Of a stretch of DNA of 64,000 nucleotides, positions 8,713 to 16,827 are shown in pieces. The stretch's first letter is position 1. Each line of letters begins with the position of its first letter. Origin of the DNA: Thermococcus sibiricus MM 739 (lineage in GTDB: Archaea > Methanobacteriota_B > Thermococci > Thermococcales > Thermococcaceae); the NCBI RefSeq assembly GCF_000022545.1, contig NC_012883.1, positions 62,001 through 126,000 on the forward strand. The letters run 5' to 3'. The position numbers and the translations under genes were made by a program. Under the pieces are notes generated by a model that saw nothing but the letters and a program-made list of their open reading frames with translations, was not told the origin of the DNA and did no database searches.

Positions 8713-9354
8713 ATGTTTGGCGAGCATGAATTAAAGACCCAGTTCATCAAATTTGGTGATAAAAAAATTCACCTTGTAGAGGAGAGCGAAAGCTTGGTTA
8801 GATACAGGCGGGATGAAGTGGAGAAGATAATCAAAAGTAACGGGGAAAAACTTAAGGTTCTCCCGGCACCGGCAACCGGCTACGGCGTGAGGCTTCTCAT
8901 GGTAAAGTTCAAGGAGCCCCTTATAGTGTCCCCCCACGATTCTCTAGCGGGGTTTATTGAGGCTCCGATAGAAATAGACGTTAAAGTTGGGGGGCTGAGT
9001 GTGGACCACTTATTAGTGGGCAGGGAGAAATACGCCCTATACGGGGCACTCGAAGCCGGCGTAATCTGCCGCTACCACGTTAGCCCCTTCTATTTAAAGG
9101 AGCCAGACTCCATCGGAGCGGCAAAGCTCATAGTATCAAACCCCTCCCCCGAGTGGAAGTCCCTTGAGAGGGTCATAATCCCGATCTGGAAAACCTCCAT
9201 GTACTATGAGGGCACAAAAGCGTATTACCCCTTGCTAATTGTCACGATGAAGAACCACAATCCTGAGGTCAACAACACTGGAAGAGCTCCAAAAGAAGGA
9301 CTGAACGCGGTGGGAGAAGGACTGTCCCTTCCGAACTTCCTTATGAGGTGGTGA
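8713..9354 (+). CDS. DUF432-family protein
   Basis: This 213-residue cytoplasmic protein contains the DUF432 region (HDSLAGFIEAPIEIDV, EAGVICRYHVSPF). From recall, DUF432 genes often sit next to mechanosensitive channel genes in Thermococcales, as here, where the stop overlaps the ribosome binding site of mscS. Its function is unknown; the fixed linkage suggests a role in channel assembly or gating. A TATA-like AATTTATATC precedes a short leader. From about 8850 onward the codons turn GC-rich, unlike the flanking genes. Confidence 0.75.
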   Translation: MFGEHELKTQFIKFGDKKIHLVEESESLVRYRRDEVEKIIKSNGEKLKVLPAPATGYGVRLLMVKFKEPLIVSPHDSLAGFIEAPIEIDVKVGGLSVDHLLVGREKYALYGALEAGVICRYHVSPFYLKEPDSIGAAKLIVSNPSPEWKSLERVIIPIWKTSMYYEGTKAYYPLLIVTMKNHNPEVNNTGRAPKEGLNAVGEGLSLPNFLMRW

Positions 9355-9356
9355 AC

Positions 9357-10427
9357 ATGAACACAACAGCGTCTTTCTGGGAGGAGGGGCTTCTCGGGGA
9401 GAACCTGTTCCTCACACTCACCCTAGGTGCGGTCGTAAAGGCCCTTTTAGTCCTCGTGATAGGCCTTCTAATAGCAAAGCTTCTCAGGAGGTACATCCTT
9501 AACCTGTCCAGAAGTACGAGGTACGTGTGGATAATTAACGAGGACACTGCATCCACGCTTTACAACCTGATAGCCATTATAGCGGTCGTTTACAGTCTCG
9601 ATGCCTTAGGAGTGCTCTCCTATAAAATCGCCGGGACGAGCCTGAGCAACCTTTTAACGGCCTTCCTGGTGTTTTACTTCTCATACATCCTTGCCAAAAA
9701 GACAAAGGACTACCTTGTGAGGAGTTCCTCTCAGAAGAAGCTCCCAGAGGCTCAGATCAAAGCGAAAATCTTCTACTACCTGGTCATCACGCTGGCGTTC
9801 TTCATAGCCCTCAACATAGCGGGCTTTAGCGGTAAGCTGAGCACTCTCCTCGCTGCGGCTGGAATAACGGGTATCGTCCTCGGTTTCTCAGCACAGACCG
9901 TCGTTTCAAACTTCATCTCTGGGATATTCATGTACTTTGACAAACCCCTCAAGATAGGCGACCCAGTGGAAGTTGCGGGATACTCTGGAATCGTGCACGA
10001 CATCAGAATTCTCTCAACGAGGATAAGGACATGGGACGGCCTCCTAGTGAGGATTCCAAACGAGAAGCTATTCAACAGCGAAATAAAGAACCTCCAGAAG
10101 TATCCGGCGAGGAGGGTCGACATAATCGTCGGCATAGCCTACAAGGAAGACGCCCAGAAGGCCATAGATGTCATAAAAAAAACCCTCGACGAGATGCCCT
10201 ATGTCCTTGCGGAGCCCGAGCCTATGGTCTTCGTGGACAAGCTCGGGGCGAGCAGCGTCGACATAGCCGTCAGGGCGTGGGCACCGAGCGAGAAGTGGTT
10301 CGAAGTTAGGTGGAGGATAGTCCAGAGGGTAAAGAAAGCGCTCGACGAGGCTGGAATAGAGATACCGTTCCCGCAAAGGGTTAATTGGTTTGCAGAAGAA
10401 CTGAAAGTGAAGGTGGAGAAAGACTAG
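9357..10427 (+). CDS. mscS: MscS-family mechanosensitive ion channel
   Basis: This is a small-conductance mechanosensitive channel of about 356 residues for osmotic downshock. Four or so membrane segments occupy residues 20-190. The pore helix is followed by the MscS signature GIVLGFSAQTVVSNFISGIFM at about 180-200, then a beta domain (IGDPVEVAGYSGIV) and an alpha/beta cytoplasmic domain. I chose ATG 9357 because GAGGTGGTG precedes it; in-frame GTG codons at 9348 and 9351 form that binding site. It is coupled to the DUF432 gene. A hand count of 10201-10320 gives 74 G/C of 120, far above the roughly 40% of neighbours, suggesting transfer from a GC-richer relative. Confidence 0.9.
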   Translation: MNTTASFWEEGLLGENLFLTLTLGAVVKALLVLVIGLLIAKLLRRYILNLSRSTRYVWIINEDTASTLYNLIAIIAVVYSLDALGVLSYKIAGTSLSNLLTAFLVFYFSYILAKKTKDYLVRSSSQKKLPEAQIKAKIFYYLVITLAFFIALNIAGFSGKLSTLLAAAGITGIVLGFSAQTVVSNFISGIFMYFDKPLKIGDPVEVAGYSGIVHDIRILSTRIRTWDGLLVRIPNEKLFNSEIKNLQKYPARRVDIIVGIAYKEDAQKAIDVIKKTLDEMPYVLAEPEPMVFVDKLGASSVDIAVRAWAPSEKWFEVRWRIVQRVKKALDEAGIEIPFPQRVNWFAEELKVKVEKD

Positions 10428-10545
10428 TTCCTTTCTTTTTCAACAAATATGTAGAAGAAACCTATCGTTTTATGTTTTTGGGGTTAGTTCATATTGTTCC
10501 TTCAAGGAGCTCCTCGTTGTAAGAGTTCTTTAGTAGACTAATGTC

Positions 10546-11163
10546 TCACCCATGTTTATTTCTCTCGAATCTGTAAATGTCAACTAAAATCTGTTCCAGC
10601 CGTTTTTTATGGAAGAAAAACTGGGCAGGGATTTCAAAAGTTGTAGTTAAGCGATTAGTGATTTTAAAACTGTTATCTCGTGTAAAGGCCTCTATAAATT
10701 TTCTAACTTCTTCTTTGGCGAGGTGAATGGAATAGACAACATCGCTGATCTCAAAAGCTTTGAGCAGGAAAGGTCTGTCTGCTTTGGGGTTTTGGCTACC
10801 AAAGGGGGGGTTCATTATCACGGTGTCAACTCTAGCATCAAATTCCTTTACAGACACCTCTAAGAACTCGATATTCTTGATGTTTAGTGTTTCTGCATTT
10901 TCTTTTGCTATCTCCAGAGCTTTTTTATCTTTCTCAACTGCATAAACTTTTTTAGCTCCCATCAAACTGGCCCCTATGCTTAAAACTCCGGTGCCAGCTC
11001 CGAGATCCGCTATAATTTTTCCTTCAATATCCCCCATTGAGTGCGCTAACCAGAGCAGTTCAGCGGCAACATTTCCCGGAGTCTTGTATTGCTCAAGCTC
11101 GGGTTTAGGTTCTTTAAAACCCTTCAAATTTGAGAGTATCATTGCAAGGTGCTTTTTCTTCAT
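10546..11163 (-). CDS. METTL5-like RNA (adenine-N6) methyltransferase
   Basis: This is a Rossmann-fold SAM methyltransferase of about 205 residues. Motif I is ADLGAGTGVLSIGA, an acidic residue follows in YAVEKD, and the catalytic NPPFG is typical of N6-adenine methylases. The family (COG2263) is related to METTL5, which modifies small-subunit rRNA; I infer an RNA substrate here. ATG 11163 follows AGGTGATAG; the longer frame to 11199 overlaps the upstream gene. The upstream membrane-protein gene ends within this ribosome binding site, so the two are co-transcribed. Confidence 0.75.
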   Translation of the reverse strand: MKKKHLAMILSNLKGFKEPKPELEQYKTPGNVAAELLWLAHSMGDIEGKIIADLGAGTGVLSIGASLMGAKKVYAVEKDKKALEIAKENAETLNIKNIEFLEVSVKEFDARVDTVIMNPPFGSQNPKADRPFLLKAFEISDVVYSIHLAKEEVRKFIEAFTRDNSFKITNRLTTTFEIPAQFFFHKKRLEQILVDIYRFERNKHG

Positions 11164-11167
11164 TCTA

Positions 11168-11542
11168 TCACCTATAGCCCGCAATACGGAGAAGTTCATC
11201 CCATGTCATATTGAATTCAAGTCCCTCTATACCGAACATCGTGCCGGCAGTGGTCAATATAAACATTACCACAATTATTCCCAGAAGGAACCCGAACTCC
11301 GCGGTAAACGCCACAACAAAGGCCTCCTTTAAATTCAGCTTCAGCAGTTTTAAAACTGTGAAAAGCATCAAAACCCCAAGAAAGAGATTTATTCCAAGAG
11401 AAACTACGACTTCTGCAATGGATATCGCTAAGATCGAGTAACTTCTCAGTTCTTTATAGGTGAAAACTTCTAAGGCTGTTTTCAGGAAGAGGTAGTATAG
11501 GACGACGAAGAGAATGTAAATGATGATATCTATAAACTGCAT
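11168..11542 (-). CDS. Small integral membrane protein, unknown function
   Basis: 124 residues with about three or four hydrophobic helices (residues 5-25, 35-65, 75-100). A short polar tail (TWDELLRIAGYR) ends the protein. I do not recognise a family. Its stop lies just before the ribosome binding site of the downstream methyltransferase and it is preceded by dph2 on the same strand, so these three genes could form one transcript. No signal for transport or enzyme activity is visible. Confidence 0.6.
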   Translation of the reverse strand: MQFIDIIIYILFVVLYYLFLKTALEVFTYKELRSYSILAISIAEVVVSLGINLFLGVLMLFTVLKLLKLNLKEAFVVAFTAEFGFLLGIIVVMFILTTAGTMFGIEGLEFNMTWDELLRIAGYR

Positions 11543-11564
11543 GAGAGAAAATTGGAAATGAAAT

Positions 11565-12602
11565 TTATAAAGACTTTGGGAGCTTGAGGCTTATTCCCAT
11601 GGGTTCGTCTTGAACCCTCTTACCGCCGGCGATTTCGTCGAACTCGTAATCCTCCTTCAGTCCAAGAAGAATTTCAAGCTCTCTCGGAGTCAGCACGGGT
11701 TTTCTCCAATTCTCAACGTCATCTATCGGTACTCTTGGGCAGGCAACCACCACGTAGGCATCGAAGTCAAAGCCCTCTAGGGCTTGGTAGCTTATGTGGT
11801 TCATCACTATTAGCTGGACCTCTTTTCCATACTCTCTTAGGAGTTTTACAATTTTTCTGGCCTCTCCAATTCTTAGCTGGCCTTTTTTTGTACTCGTTAT
11901 TACCCCGAACTTCTTCGCATCGTATGCTTTGGCTATTTGAGCCCAGCGCTTTCTGATGAACCTTTCCGTTTCTCTATTCATCCATATTGCATCTCCGCTG
12001 TAAGGGTTTATTGCTAACGTAGGCTTCTTTGTGGCTAAGGCAACGCCAACAGGATGAAAGTATCCAGCTCCAATGAAAAGAACCCCTTCAGCTTCTACTT
12101 TTGCCGCGGAGAAGTTGCACCCCAAAACTTGGCCGGGAAAAGAGATTCTACCGTCTCCTTTGCCCACTTTTACCTCAAACCCCTCCTTTTCGAGAAACTC
12201 TTTTGCTTTATTTAACTCTCTTATGTGCTGGACTGTCGTAACTAATGCTATCTTCTTCCCGAGCTTTTTTATTTCCTCTATGTTTTTGGATAATGCCTTG
12301 ACCACATTAACTTTTGCAAAGGCGGGAATAAAAATCGTTGGGACTTCAAGGTTGAGAACCATGTATGAATGACCAAGATGGATTAAAGCATCACATCCGA
12401 GCATTTTTGCTTCCTTATCTGCTGGGTCGCAAGCACCGTAATTAATATCTCCACTTATTAAACTCTCTATAGAGTTTTTCTCCAGAAATTCAGCGAGAAA
12501 CTGCGCCTCTCTCTTAAGACCTTCAGGAGTTTGAATCAAAACCTTCCTGACATTTAGTTCTCTCAGTTTTTCCAAAACTTCTCGCTCATGAAGTTCGTAC
12601 AT
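11565..12602 (-). CDS. dph2: Diphthamide synthase Dph2 (3-amino-3-carboxypropyl transferase)
   Basis: Archaeal Dph2 is a homodimeric radical enzyme with a 4Fe-4S cluster. It transfers the aminocarboxypropyl group of SAM to a histidine of elongation factor 2, the first step of diphthamide synthesis. The 345-residue protein contains the three cluster cysteines in NYGACDPAD, VLGCNFSAA and VVVACPRVP, one per repeat domain. I chose ATG 12602 because GGTGAG precedes it; the frame continues upstream to 12623 without family sequence. Confidence 0.92.
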   Translation of the reverse strand: MYELHEREVLEKLRELNVRKVLIQTPEGLKREAQFLAEFLEKNSIESLISGDINYGACDPADKEAKMLGCDALIHLGHSYMVLNLEVPTIFIPAFAKVNVVKALSKNIEEIKKLGKKIALVTTVQHIRELNKAKEFLEKEGFEVKVGKGDGRISFPGQVLGCNFSAAKVEAEGVLFIGAGYFHPVGVALATKKPTLAINPYSGDAIWMNRETERFIRKRWAQIAKAYDAKKFGVITSTKKGQLRIGEARKIVKLLREYGKEVQLIVMNHISYQALEGFDFDAYVVVACPRVPIDDVENWRKPVLTPRELEILLGLKEDYEFDEIAGGKRVQDEPMGISLKLPKSL

Positions 12603-12686
12603 AGGCTCACCATTCATCTTCAAAGCGAAATTCTTTTAAAGATTTGGCCCTAATAATACCTCGAACTTCGAGGCATGGTGATAGGC

Positions 12687-13784
12687 ATGAAGAAGATTAT
12701 GATATTGTTAATACTACTCCTTATTAGCTCCTTTGTCCTTGCTGAAAGGCCCTACGATGGTGTTGCTGAGGCAACTTTCGAGGCATTAAAGAGTGGTGAC
12801 TACTCTATCCTGCAACCTTATCTTGATGATGACATGAAGAAGGCCTTTGATGAAAAACAGTTTAACGCATTTAGGGAAGATCTAATTTCAAAGTACGGTC
12901 AGCTTAAAGATTACACTTTCGTTAAAGAGGGAAGATCTTCTGGTTTCATCCTTGGTTACTACAGCTTCGAATTTGAAAAAGCAGACGTGACTTTAAGGCT
13001 CGTGTTTAGGGAGGTTAGTGGTGATTACAAGCTTTCTGGCATGTGGATTGATGCAGTAAATTCAAAGGAAGCTGGCATTCCATTAGGTGTTGCACTATTC
13101 TTTCCTGTTTTAGGAGGATTTTTGGCTTTGTTGACATTCTACATACTGGGGTTTAGAAAAATAGGTGTTGCAGAGATTATCTTGGGCATTATACTTGTTG
13201 CAATAACTCTTGGGATTCAACCTCTGATACAGAATGCACCATTTTTAGCAGTAGGTATAAAGTCAAACTCCGATATAATTGCAAAAGGAACAGCCTTTGT
13301 GATCCTTACTGCAATATGGCTTGGCTTTGTAGCAGGATTTTTCCAAGAAAGTTTGAAATATGCTTTTTCGAGAAGCAAGTATCTTAATGAGGCTTTGTTC
13401 ATTGGTATTGGCTTTGGGCTTGGGGAGGCAATATTAGTTCCTGCTTTACAGGCAATTCAGATTTCTGTTTTGGGGGGAAGTACTCCTCAGCTAAGCACTG
13501 CTTTTGTGTCCATGCTTGAACGTTATTTGGCCGCCTTATTTCATGCAGGGACAACTGTTGTTTTAGCTTATTCATACAGGAATGGATTTGGAAAGAGAGC
13601 TCTATTGGGTTTAAGTGTGGCCCATGGCATAATAGACACTTTCGCTGCCTACTACCAATTCAAACCATCCACGATAGTTTTGGCCATAACTTATGTGCTC
13701 CTCTTGATTGTCTCGGTGTTGTTACTCCGTTATGGACTTCCAAAAGTCAAGGAAGAGAAGGAGGAAAACAGAATTGTTTGGTGA
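12687..13784 (+). CDS. Membrane protein: extracytoplasmic DUF3887-like domain plus YhfC-type intramembrane protease domain
   Basis: The protein starts with a signal-like hydrophobic stretch (residues 1-20). A DUF3887-like alpha/beta domain of about 110 residues follows (DDMKKAFDEKQF...SKYGQLKDY). The rest is a polytopic domain of about seven helices. Conserved polar residues inside helices, FFQESLKY, GLGEAILVP, ERYLAALFHAG and AHGIIDTF, fit the YhfC/PrsW-like glutamic intramembrane peptidase group; I assign this from memory of the pattern. ATG 12687 follows GGTGAT. Its last 11 bases overlap the PadR-type gene, which suggests a sensor/protease and regulator pair. Confidence 0.65.
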   Translation: MKKIMILLILLLISSFVLAERPYDGVAEATFEALKSGDYSILQPYLDDDMKKAFDEKQFNAFREDLISKYGQLKDYTFVKEGRSSGFILGYYSFEFEKADVTLRLVFREVSGDYKLSGMWIDAVNSKEAGIPLGVALFFPVLGGFLALLTFYILGFRKIGVAEIILGIILVAITLGIQPLIQNAPFLAVGIKSNSDIIAKGTAFVILTAIWLGFVAGFFQESLKYAFSRSKYLNEALFIGIGFGLGEAILVPALQAIQISVLGGSTPQLSTAFVSMLERYLAALFHAGTTVVLAYSYRNGFGKRALLGLSVAHGIIDTFAAYYQFKPSTIVLAITYVLLLIVSVLLLRYGLPKVKEEKEENRIVW

Positions 13785-14121
13785 CTCCAAGAAGAAATCC
13801 TTAGAGAAGTTTAAGAAAGAAATTAGAACGGGCATATATGCCTATCTAATTCTTTCCTTTTTAAGTAGAGAGAGGTCGCATGGATATGCTATAAAAAAGG
13901 CACTTGAAGAAGTTAGTGATGGGAAATTCGTACCGAGTGAGAGTACTCTTTATGGAATACTTAAAACTCTTGAAAAACACGAGTTAATAAAAGGGGAATG
14001 GATGGAAACTGGAGGGCGACCTAGGAAATGTTATACGATAACCCTCAATGGAGAGGAAGTCCTTAAAGAACTGAAGAAAGAAATAAACCTTGTAAAAGAG
14101 CTTCTCGAAAATCATTCTTGA
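13774..14121 (+). CDS. PadR-family transcriptional regulator
   Basis: A winged-helix repressor of about 115 residues. ILSFLSRERSHGYAIKKALEE and STLYGILKTLEKHELIKGEW are the PadR N-terminal signature, with the wing in GGRPRKCYTIT. A C-terminal helix (LKELKKEINLVKELLEN) would mediate dimerisation. I chose TTG 13774 because GGAGG at 13760-13764 precedes it by nine bases; the longer frame from 13708 has no ribosome binding site. It overlaps the end of the membrane protease gene and is likely co-transcribed with it. PadR proteins usually control their own operon. Confidence 0.8.
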   Translation: MFGDSKKKSLEKFKKEIRTGIYAYLILSFLSRERSHGYAIKKALEEVSDGKFVPSESTLYGILKTLEKHELIKGEWMETGGRPRKCYTITLNGEEVLKELKKEINLVKELLENHS

Positions 14122-14177
14122 ATTTTTCTTCACGAAAGGTTTTTTAAGCTCTTTTTGATATTCTCTGTGGTGGTTAA

Positions 14178-14294
14178 ATGCTGAGAAAACTTTTCAATGA
14201 ATGGAAAGCAAAATGCCCATTTGTTAGAGCGATAGAAAAGTGGCGATTTGAAAGGAAGAAAAACAAATTTGAATTTAAGAGAAAGCTCAGTTAG
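14178..14294 (+). CDS. Small basic 38-residue protein (tentative)
   Basis: A 38-codon frame, MLRKLFNEWKAKCPFV onward, has GTGGTGG just upstream and a TATA-like stretch near 14140. The product is rich in Lys, Arg and aromatic residues and predicted helical. I do not recognise it. Its last bases overlap, on the opposite strand, the D box of the guide RNA described at 14282-14341, so part of the frame may be chance. Without homologues it stays uncertain. Confidence 0.35.
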   Translation: MLRKLFNEWKAKCPFVRAIEKWRFERKKNKFEFKRKLS

Positions 14295-14341
14295 TCGATC
14301 CTTTCATCACATTTCAGCGATGGGTTTGTTCATCATAGCAG
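14282..14341 (-). ncRNA. C/D-box guide RNA overlapping the end of hisS
   Basis: On the minus strand all four boxes appear in order: C ATGATGA (14336-14330), a 12-base guide ACAAACCCATCG, D' CTGA, spacer AAT, C' GTGATGA, a 13-base guide AAGGATCGACTAA and D CTGA (14290-14287). The D guide pairs over 12 bases (11 Watson-Crick, one G-U) with TTAGTCGGTCCT at 54802-54813 in the 23S gene. By the N+5 rule it would direct 2'-O-methylation of U54806. The C box overlaps the hisS stop codon, so the RNA may be cut from the hisS mRNA. I found no convincing target for the D' guide. Confidence 0.75.
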
Positions 14342-15637
14342 CTTTTTCACTTCCTCAACTATACTCTCTATAGCAACTTGTTTTTGTTCTCCGCTTTTCA
14401 TATCCCTTATGGTGACCTTCCCTTCTGATAGATCTCTTCTTCCGAGAATTATTGCAACTTTCACCTCTATGCTGTTAGCATAATCAAGTGCTTTTCCTAG
14501 CTTTCTCCCTTGAATATCGTATTCTGCCTTGATATTTGCCTTTCTTAGTGTTTGGGTTACTTCTATGGCTTTCTTCTTTATTTCAAGTTCATTTCCTATG
14601 TAGGCAACAAACACATCGCTACCGACTTTAAATTCTGGCAGTAACTCTTTGCTTTCTAATATGGGGATTAGTCTCTCTATTCCGATTGCAAAGCCAGTAG
14701 CCGGAGTTGGCTTTCCTCCAAAGACTTCGATTAAGTTGTCGTACCTTCCTCCACCACCGATTGAGCCTATTCCAAGATCATTATCTGCAATTGCTTCAAA
14801 AACTATGCTTGTATAGTAATCAAATCCTCTTGCTATTCCAAAGTCTATTAGAGCGTAATCTTTAATGCCATAGGCCTTCAACAGCTCAAAAAGCTCCTCA
14901 ATCTTTTTCAATTCTTCCTTTGCAATCTCGCTCGTGAAAAGTTCTCGAGCCTTGGGTAAGACATCATCGGGCTTCCCTTTCAGTTCTATAAGAGTGAATA
15001 CCTTGTTTATATCTTCTTCATTTAATCCAAACTCTTGAAGAGCCTTTACGAATTCTCCTCTCTCCATTTTGTCTTTTTTGTCAATTAACCTCATAAGGCC
15101 AATGTCGTCTTTCACTCCAATCATTTTGGCAAACTCATCCAGCAGAATTCTATCTCCCACATTCACGGTGAATTCTTTTAACCCGGTACTTAGGTAGCTT
15201 TCAATGAGAAGCGCAATGACTTCCGCATCAGCTTCTATATTTGAAGAACCTATTAACTCTACGCCAGCCTGCCAGAATTCTCTAAGGCGGCCGCTTTGAG
15301 GTTCTTCATATCGGAACATATTGGTTATGTAGTACCATTTTATTGGCTTGGGGGCTGTTTGAAATGCATTTACAAAAAGTCTTGCAACACTTGAGGTTAA
15401 ATCAGGCCTCAGAGATAGGTTTCTGCCACCTTTGTCCTCAAAAGCATAGAGTTGTTCAACTACCTCTTCTCCACTCCTCAGTTCAAAGAGTTTTGTGTAT
15501 TCAAATGTTGGCGTGAGTATTTCCTTGAATCCGTAGACCTCAAAAACTTCTCTTATTCTCTCAAATACGTATCTCCTCTTTATCATGTCTTCAGGGAGTA
15601 AATCTCTGGTTCCTTTAACTCTCTGAATTCTAACCAC
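14333..15637 (-). CDS. hisS: Histidyl-tRNA synthetase
   Basis: A class II aminoacyl-tRNA synthetase of about 434 residues that charges tRNA-His. VKGTRDLLPEDM opens the protein; motif 2 contains MFRYEEPQSGRLREFWQAGVE; the histidine-specific motif YYTSIVFEA and the motif 3 region TGFAIGIERL are present, followed by the anticodon-binding domain (FVAYIG...EYDIQGRKLGKAL). I chose the GTG at 15637 because AGGTGG lies at the right distance. Another GTG three codons upstream would overlap that site. The stop overlaps the C box of a guide RNA. Confidence 0.93.
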   Translation of the reverse strand: MVRIQRVKGTRDLLPEDMIKRRYVFERIREVFEVYGFKEILTPTFEYTKLFELRSGEEVVEQLYAFEDKGGRNLSLRPDLTSSVARLFVNAFQTAPKPIKWYYITNMFRYEEPQSGRLREFWQAGVELIGSSNIEADAEVIALLIESYLSTGLKEFTVNVGDRILLDEFAKMIGVKDDIGLMRLIDKKDKMERGEFVKALQEFGLNEEDINKVFTLIELKGKPDDVLPKARELFTSEIAKEELKKIEELFELLKAYGIKDYALIDFGIARGFDYYTSIVFEAIADNDLGIGSIGGGGRYDNLIEVFGGKPTPATGFAIGIERLIPILESKELLPEFKVGSDVFVAYIGNELEIKKKAIEVTQTLRKANIKAEYDIQGRKLGKALDYANSIEVKVAIILGRRDLSEGKVTIRDMKSGEQKQVAIESIVEEVKKLL

Positions 15638-15670
15638 TTCTCCCACCTATAAATGGGAATAAAAAGGAAG

Positions 15671-16285
15671 TTAAAAAGTTGTTGATTTCATAAGTTTTAG
15701 GAAAATTCCACCAACGCCTTCCACCATCATTTGGGCCCCAATAGCCATGGTAAAGAGACCGATTATCCTGATAAACACACCAAGCGTCGTTTTGCTTATA
15801 TTCTCAGTTGCATAGAGAGTTATTATCATTATGAGAGCTGTTGTCAGTATTGCTATCACAATGGCCAGGGCAGAGACTTTTATGCCGTATTCCGCTGTTA
15901 ATGTTATCGCAGTTGTAATTGCTGCAGGGCCGGCTATTAGTGGCGTAGCGACTGGGACTGCAGCTAAAGCAAGGATGTTCTTCTCCTTCTTTAGGGTTAC
16001 CATACCCCCACCTTCAAGTGCCTCAAGACCTATTTTGAAGAGCACAAAACCTCCGGCAACTCTAAGGGCATTCAAGTCAATGTGGAATATATCCTGCAGT
16101 ATTATCTTCCCTGCAAGAGCGAACAAAATTAAAAGGAAGAAACCTATGAGGTTGGCCCTCACTATGAGCTGCTTTATATCTTCTATGTGAAAATCTTCCC
16201 TAAGTAGGCTAACCAAGAGTATTTTATCGCTTGGATCAATCATGATTATCATGAGCAGTGCGGAACTCAGGATTTCGGTTATCAT
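15671..16285 (-). CDS. MarC-family membrane transporter
   Basis: 204 residues with about six membrane helices. The MarC pattern is seen in the N-terminal [10 protein letters not shown] (equivalent to the usual NPxG loop), [14 protein letters not shown] and the repeated [15 protein letters not shown]. In Thermococcus a MarC-family protein (SnatA) has been described as a small neutral amino acid transporter, so amino acid export or import is a reasonable guess. The ATG follows GAGG and a minus-strand TATA (AAATTTATAAAC) lies near 16315-16326. It is followed by hisS on the same strand. Confidence 0.8.
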   Translation of the reverse strand: MITEILSSALLMIIMIDPSDKILLVSLLREDFHIEDIKQLIVRANLIGFFLLILFALAGKIILQDIFHIDLNALRVAGGFVLFKIGLEALEGGGMVTLKKEKNILALAAVPVATPLIAGPAAITTAITLTAEYGIKVSALAIVIAILTTALIMIITLYATENISKTTLGVFIRIIGLFTMAIGAQMMVEGVGGIFLKLMKSTTF

Positions 16286-16431
16286 AGGCCTCAGAAGGTT
16301 TTTAAAAGGAATTGTTTATAAATTTATCTTCTTTTAAGTTGGAAAATCTGTTTTTATCATCTCTCTTATTTCAAGGGCTATTCCGGTAGTGTCAAAGCCA
16401 ATGAAAGTGTAATCTTATTTTAAGAAATCCG

Positions 16432-16619
16432 ATGGATATTCTTGAGTCCTTTGAAGCTTATGCAATATTCATTGTAATGGCGAAAGATGAAAGCCATGCC
16501 AAAATCCTAGTAAAAGAATACATCAAAAAAGAAACCTGCCGAAAACATGCATAGAAATACACAACGTGGAAGAAGTGCCCATAGATGAAGAGAAAGTGCT
16601 AGAGGTTATTCTCGACTGA
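16432..16619 (+). pseudogene. Frameshifted fragment of a small conserved protein
   Basis: ATG 16432 opens 40 codons (MDILESFEAYAIFIVMAKD onward) ending at TAG 16552. A second frame picks up at about 16548 and reads CIEIHNVEEVPIDEEKVLEV to TGA 16617. Together they make one plausible protein of about 60 residues broken by a shift. The segment EEVPID recurs in the relic at 18561, on the other side of the ImmA/DUF4411 pair. I cannot name the family. The rest of 16286-16812 holds a marC promoter and degraded sequence. Confidence 0.45.
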
Positions 16620-16827
16620 GGAGCAATGAAATAATTTCTTTTGGAGTTTCTTTTTATTTCCTTGATGAAATAATTAAAACAGAAAGAATATCCCGTTCTA
16701 AGAGCTCTGAAGAAAAAGATGAAGAAATAATATTGCTTCAAACTCACTCATTGAATTTATTGTAGTGGAAAAGCTGACAAAAAGGATAAAAAGGTGTTTT
16801 GTGAATTAAATTGTGAGGTGTAACAGT

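Noticed and set aside
10031-10376. Two overlapping alternate frames within mscS
   Set aside because: High GC of this island removes stops in other frames; the MscS frame has all family motifs.
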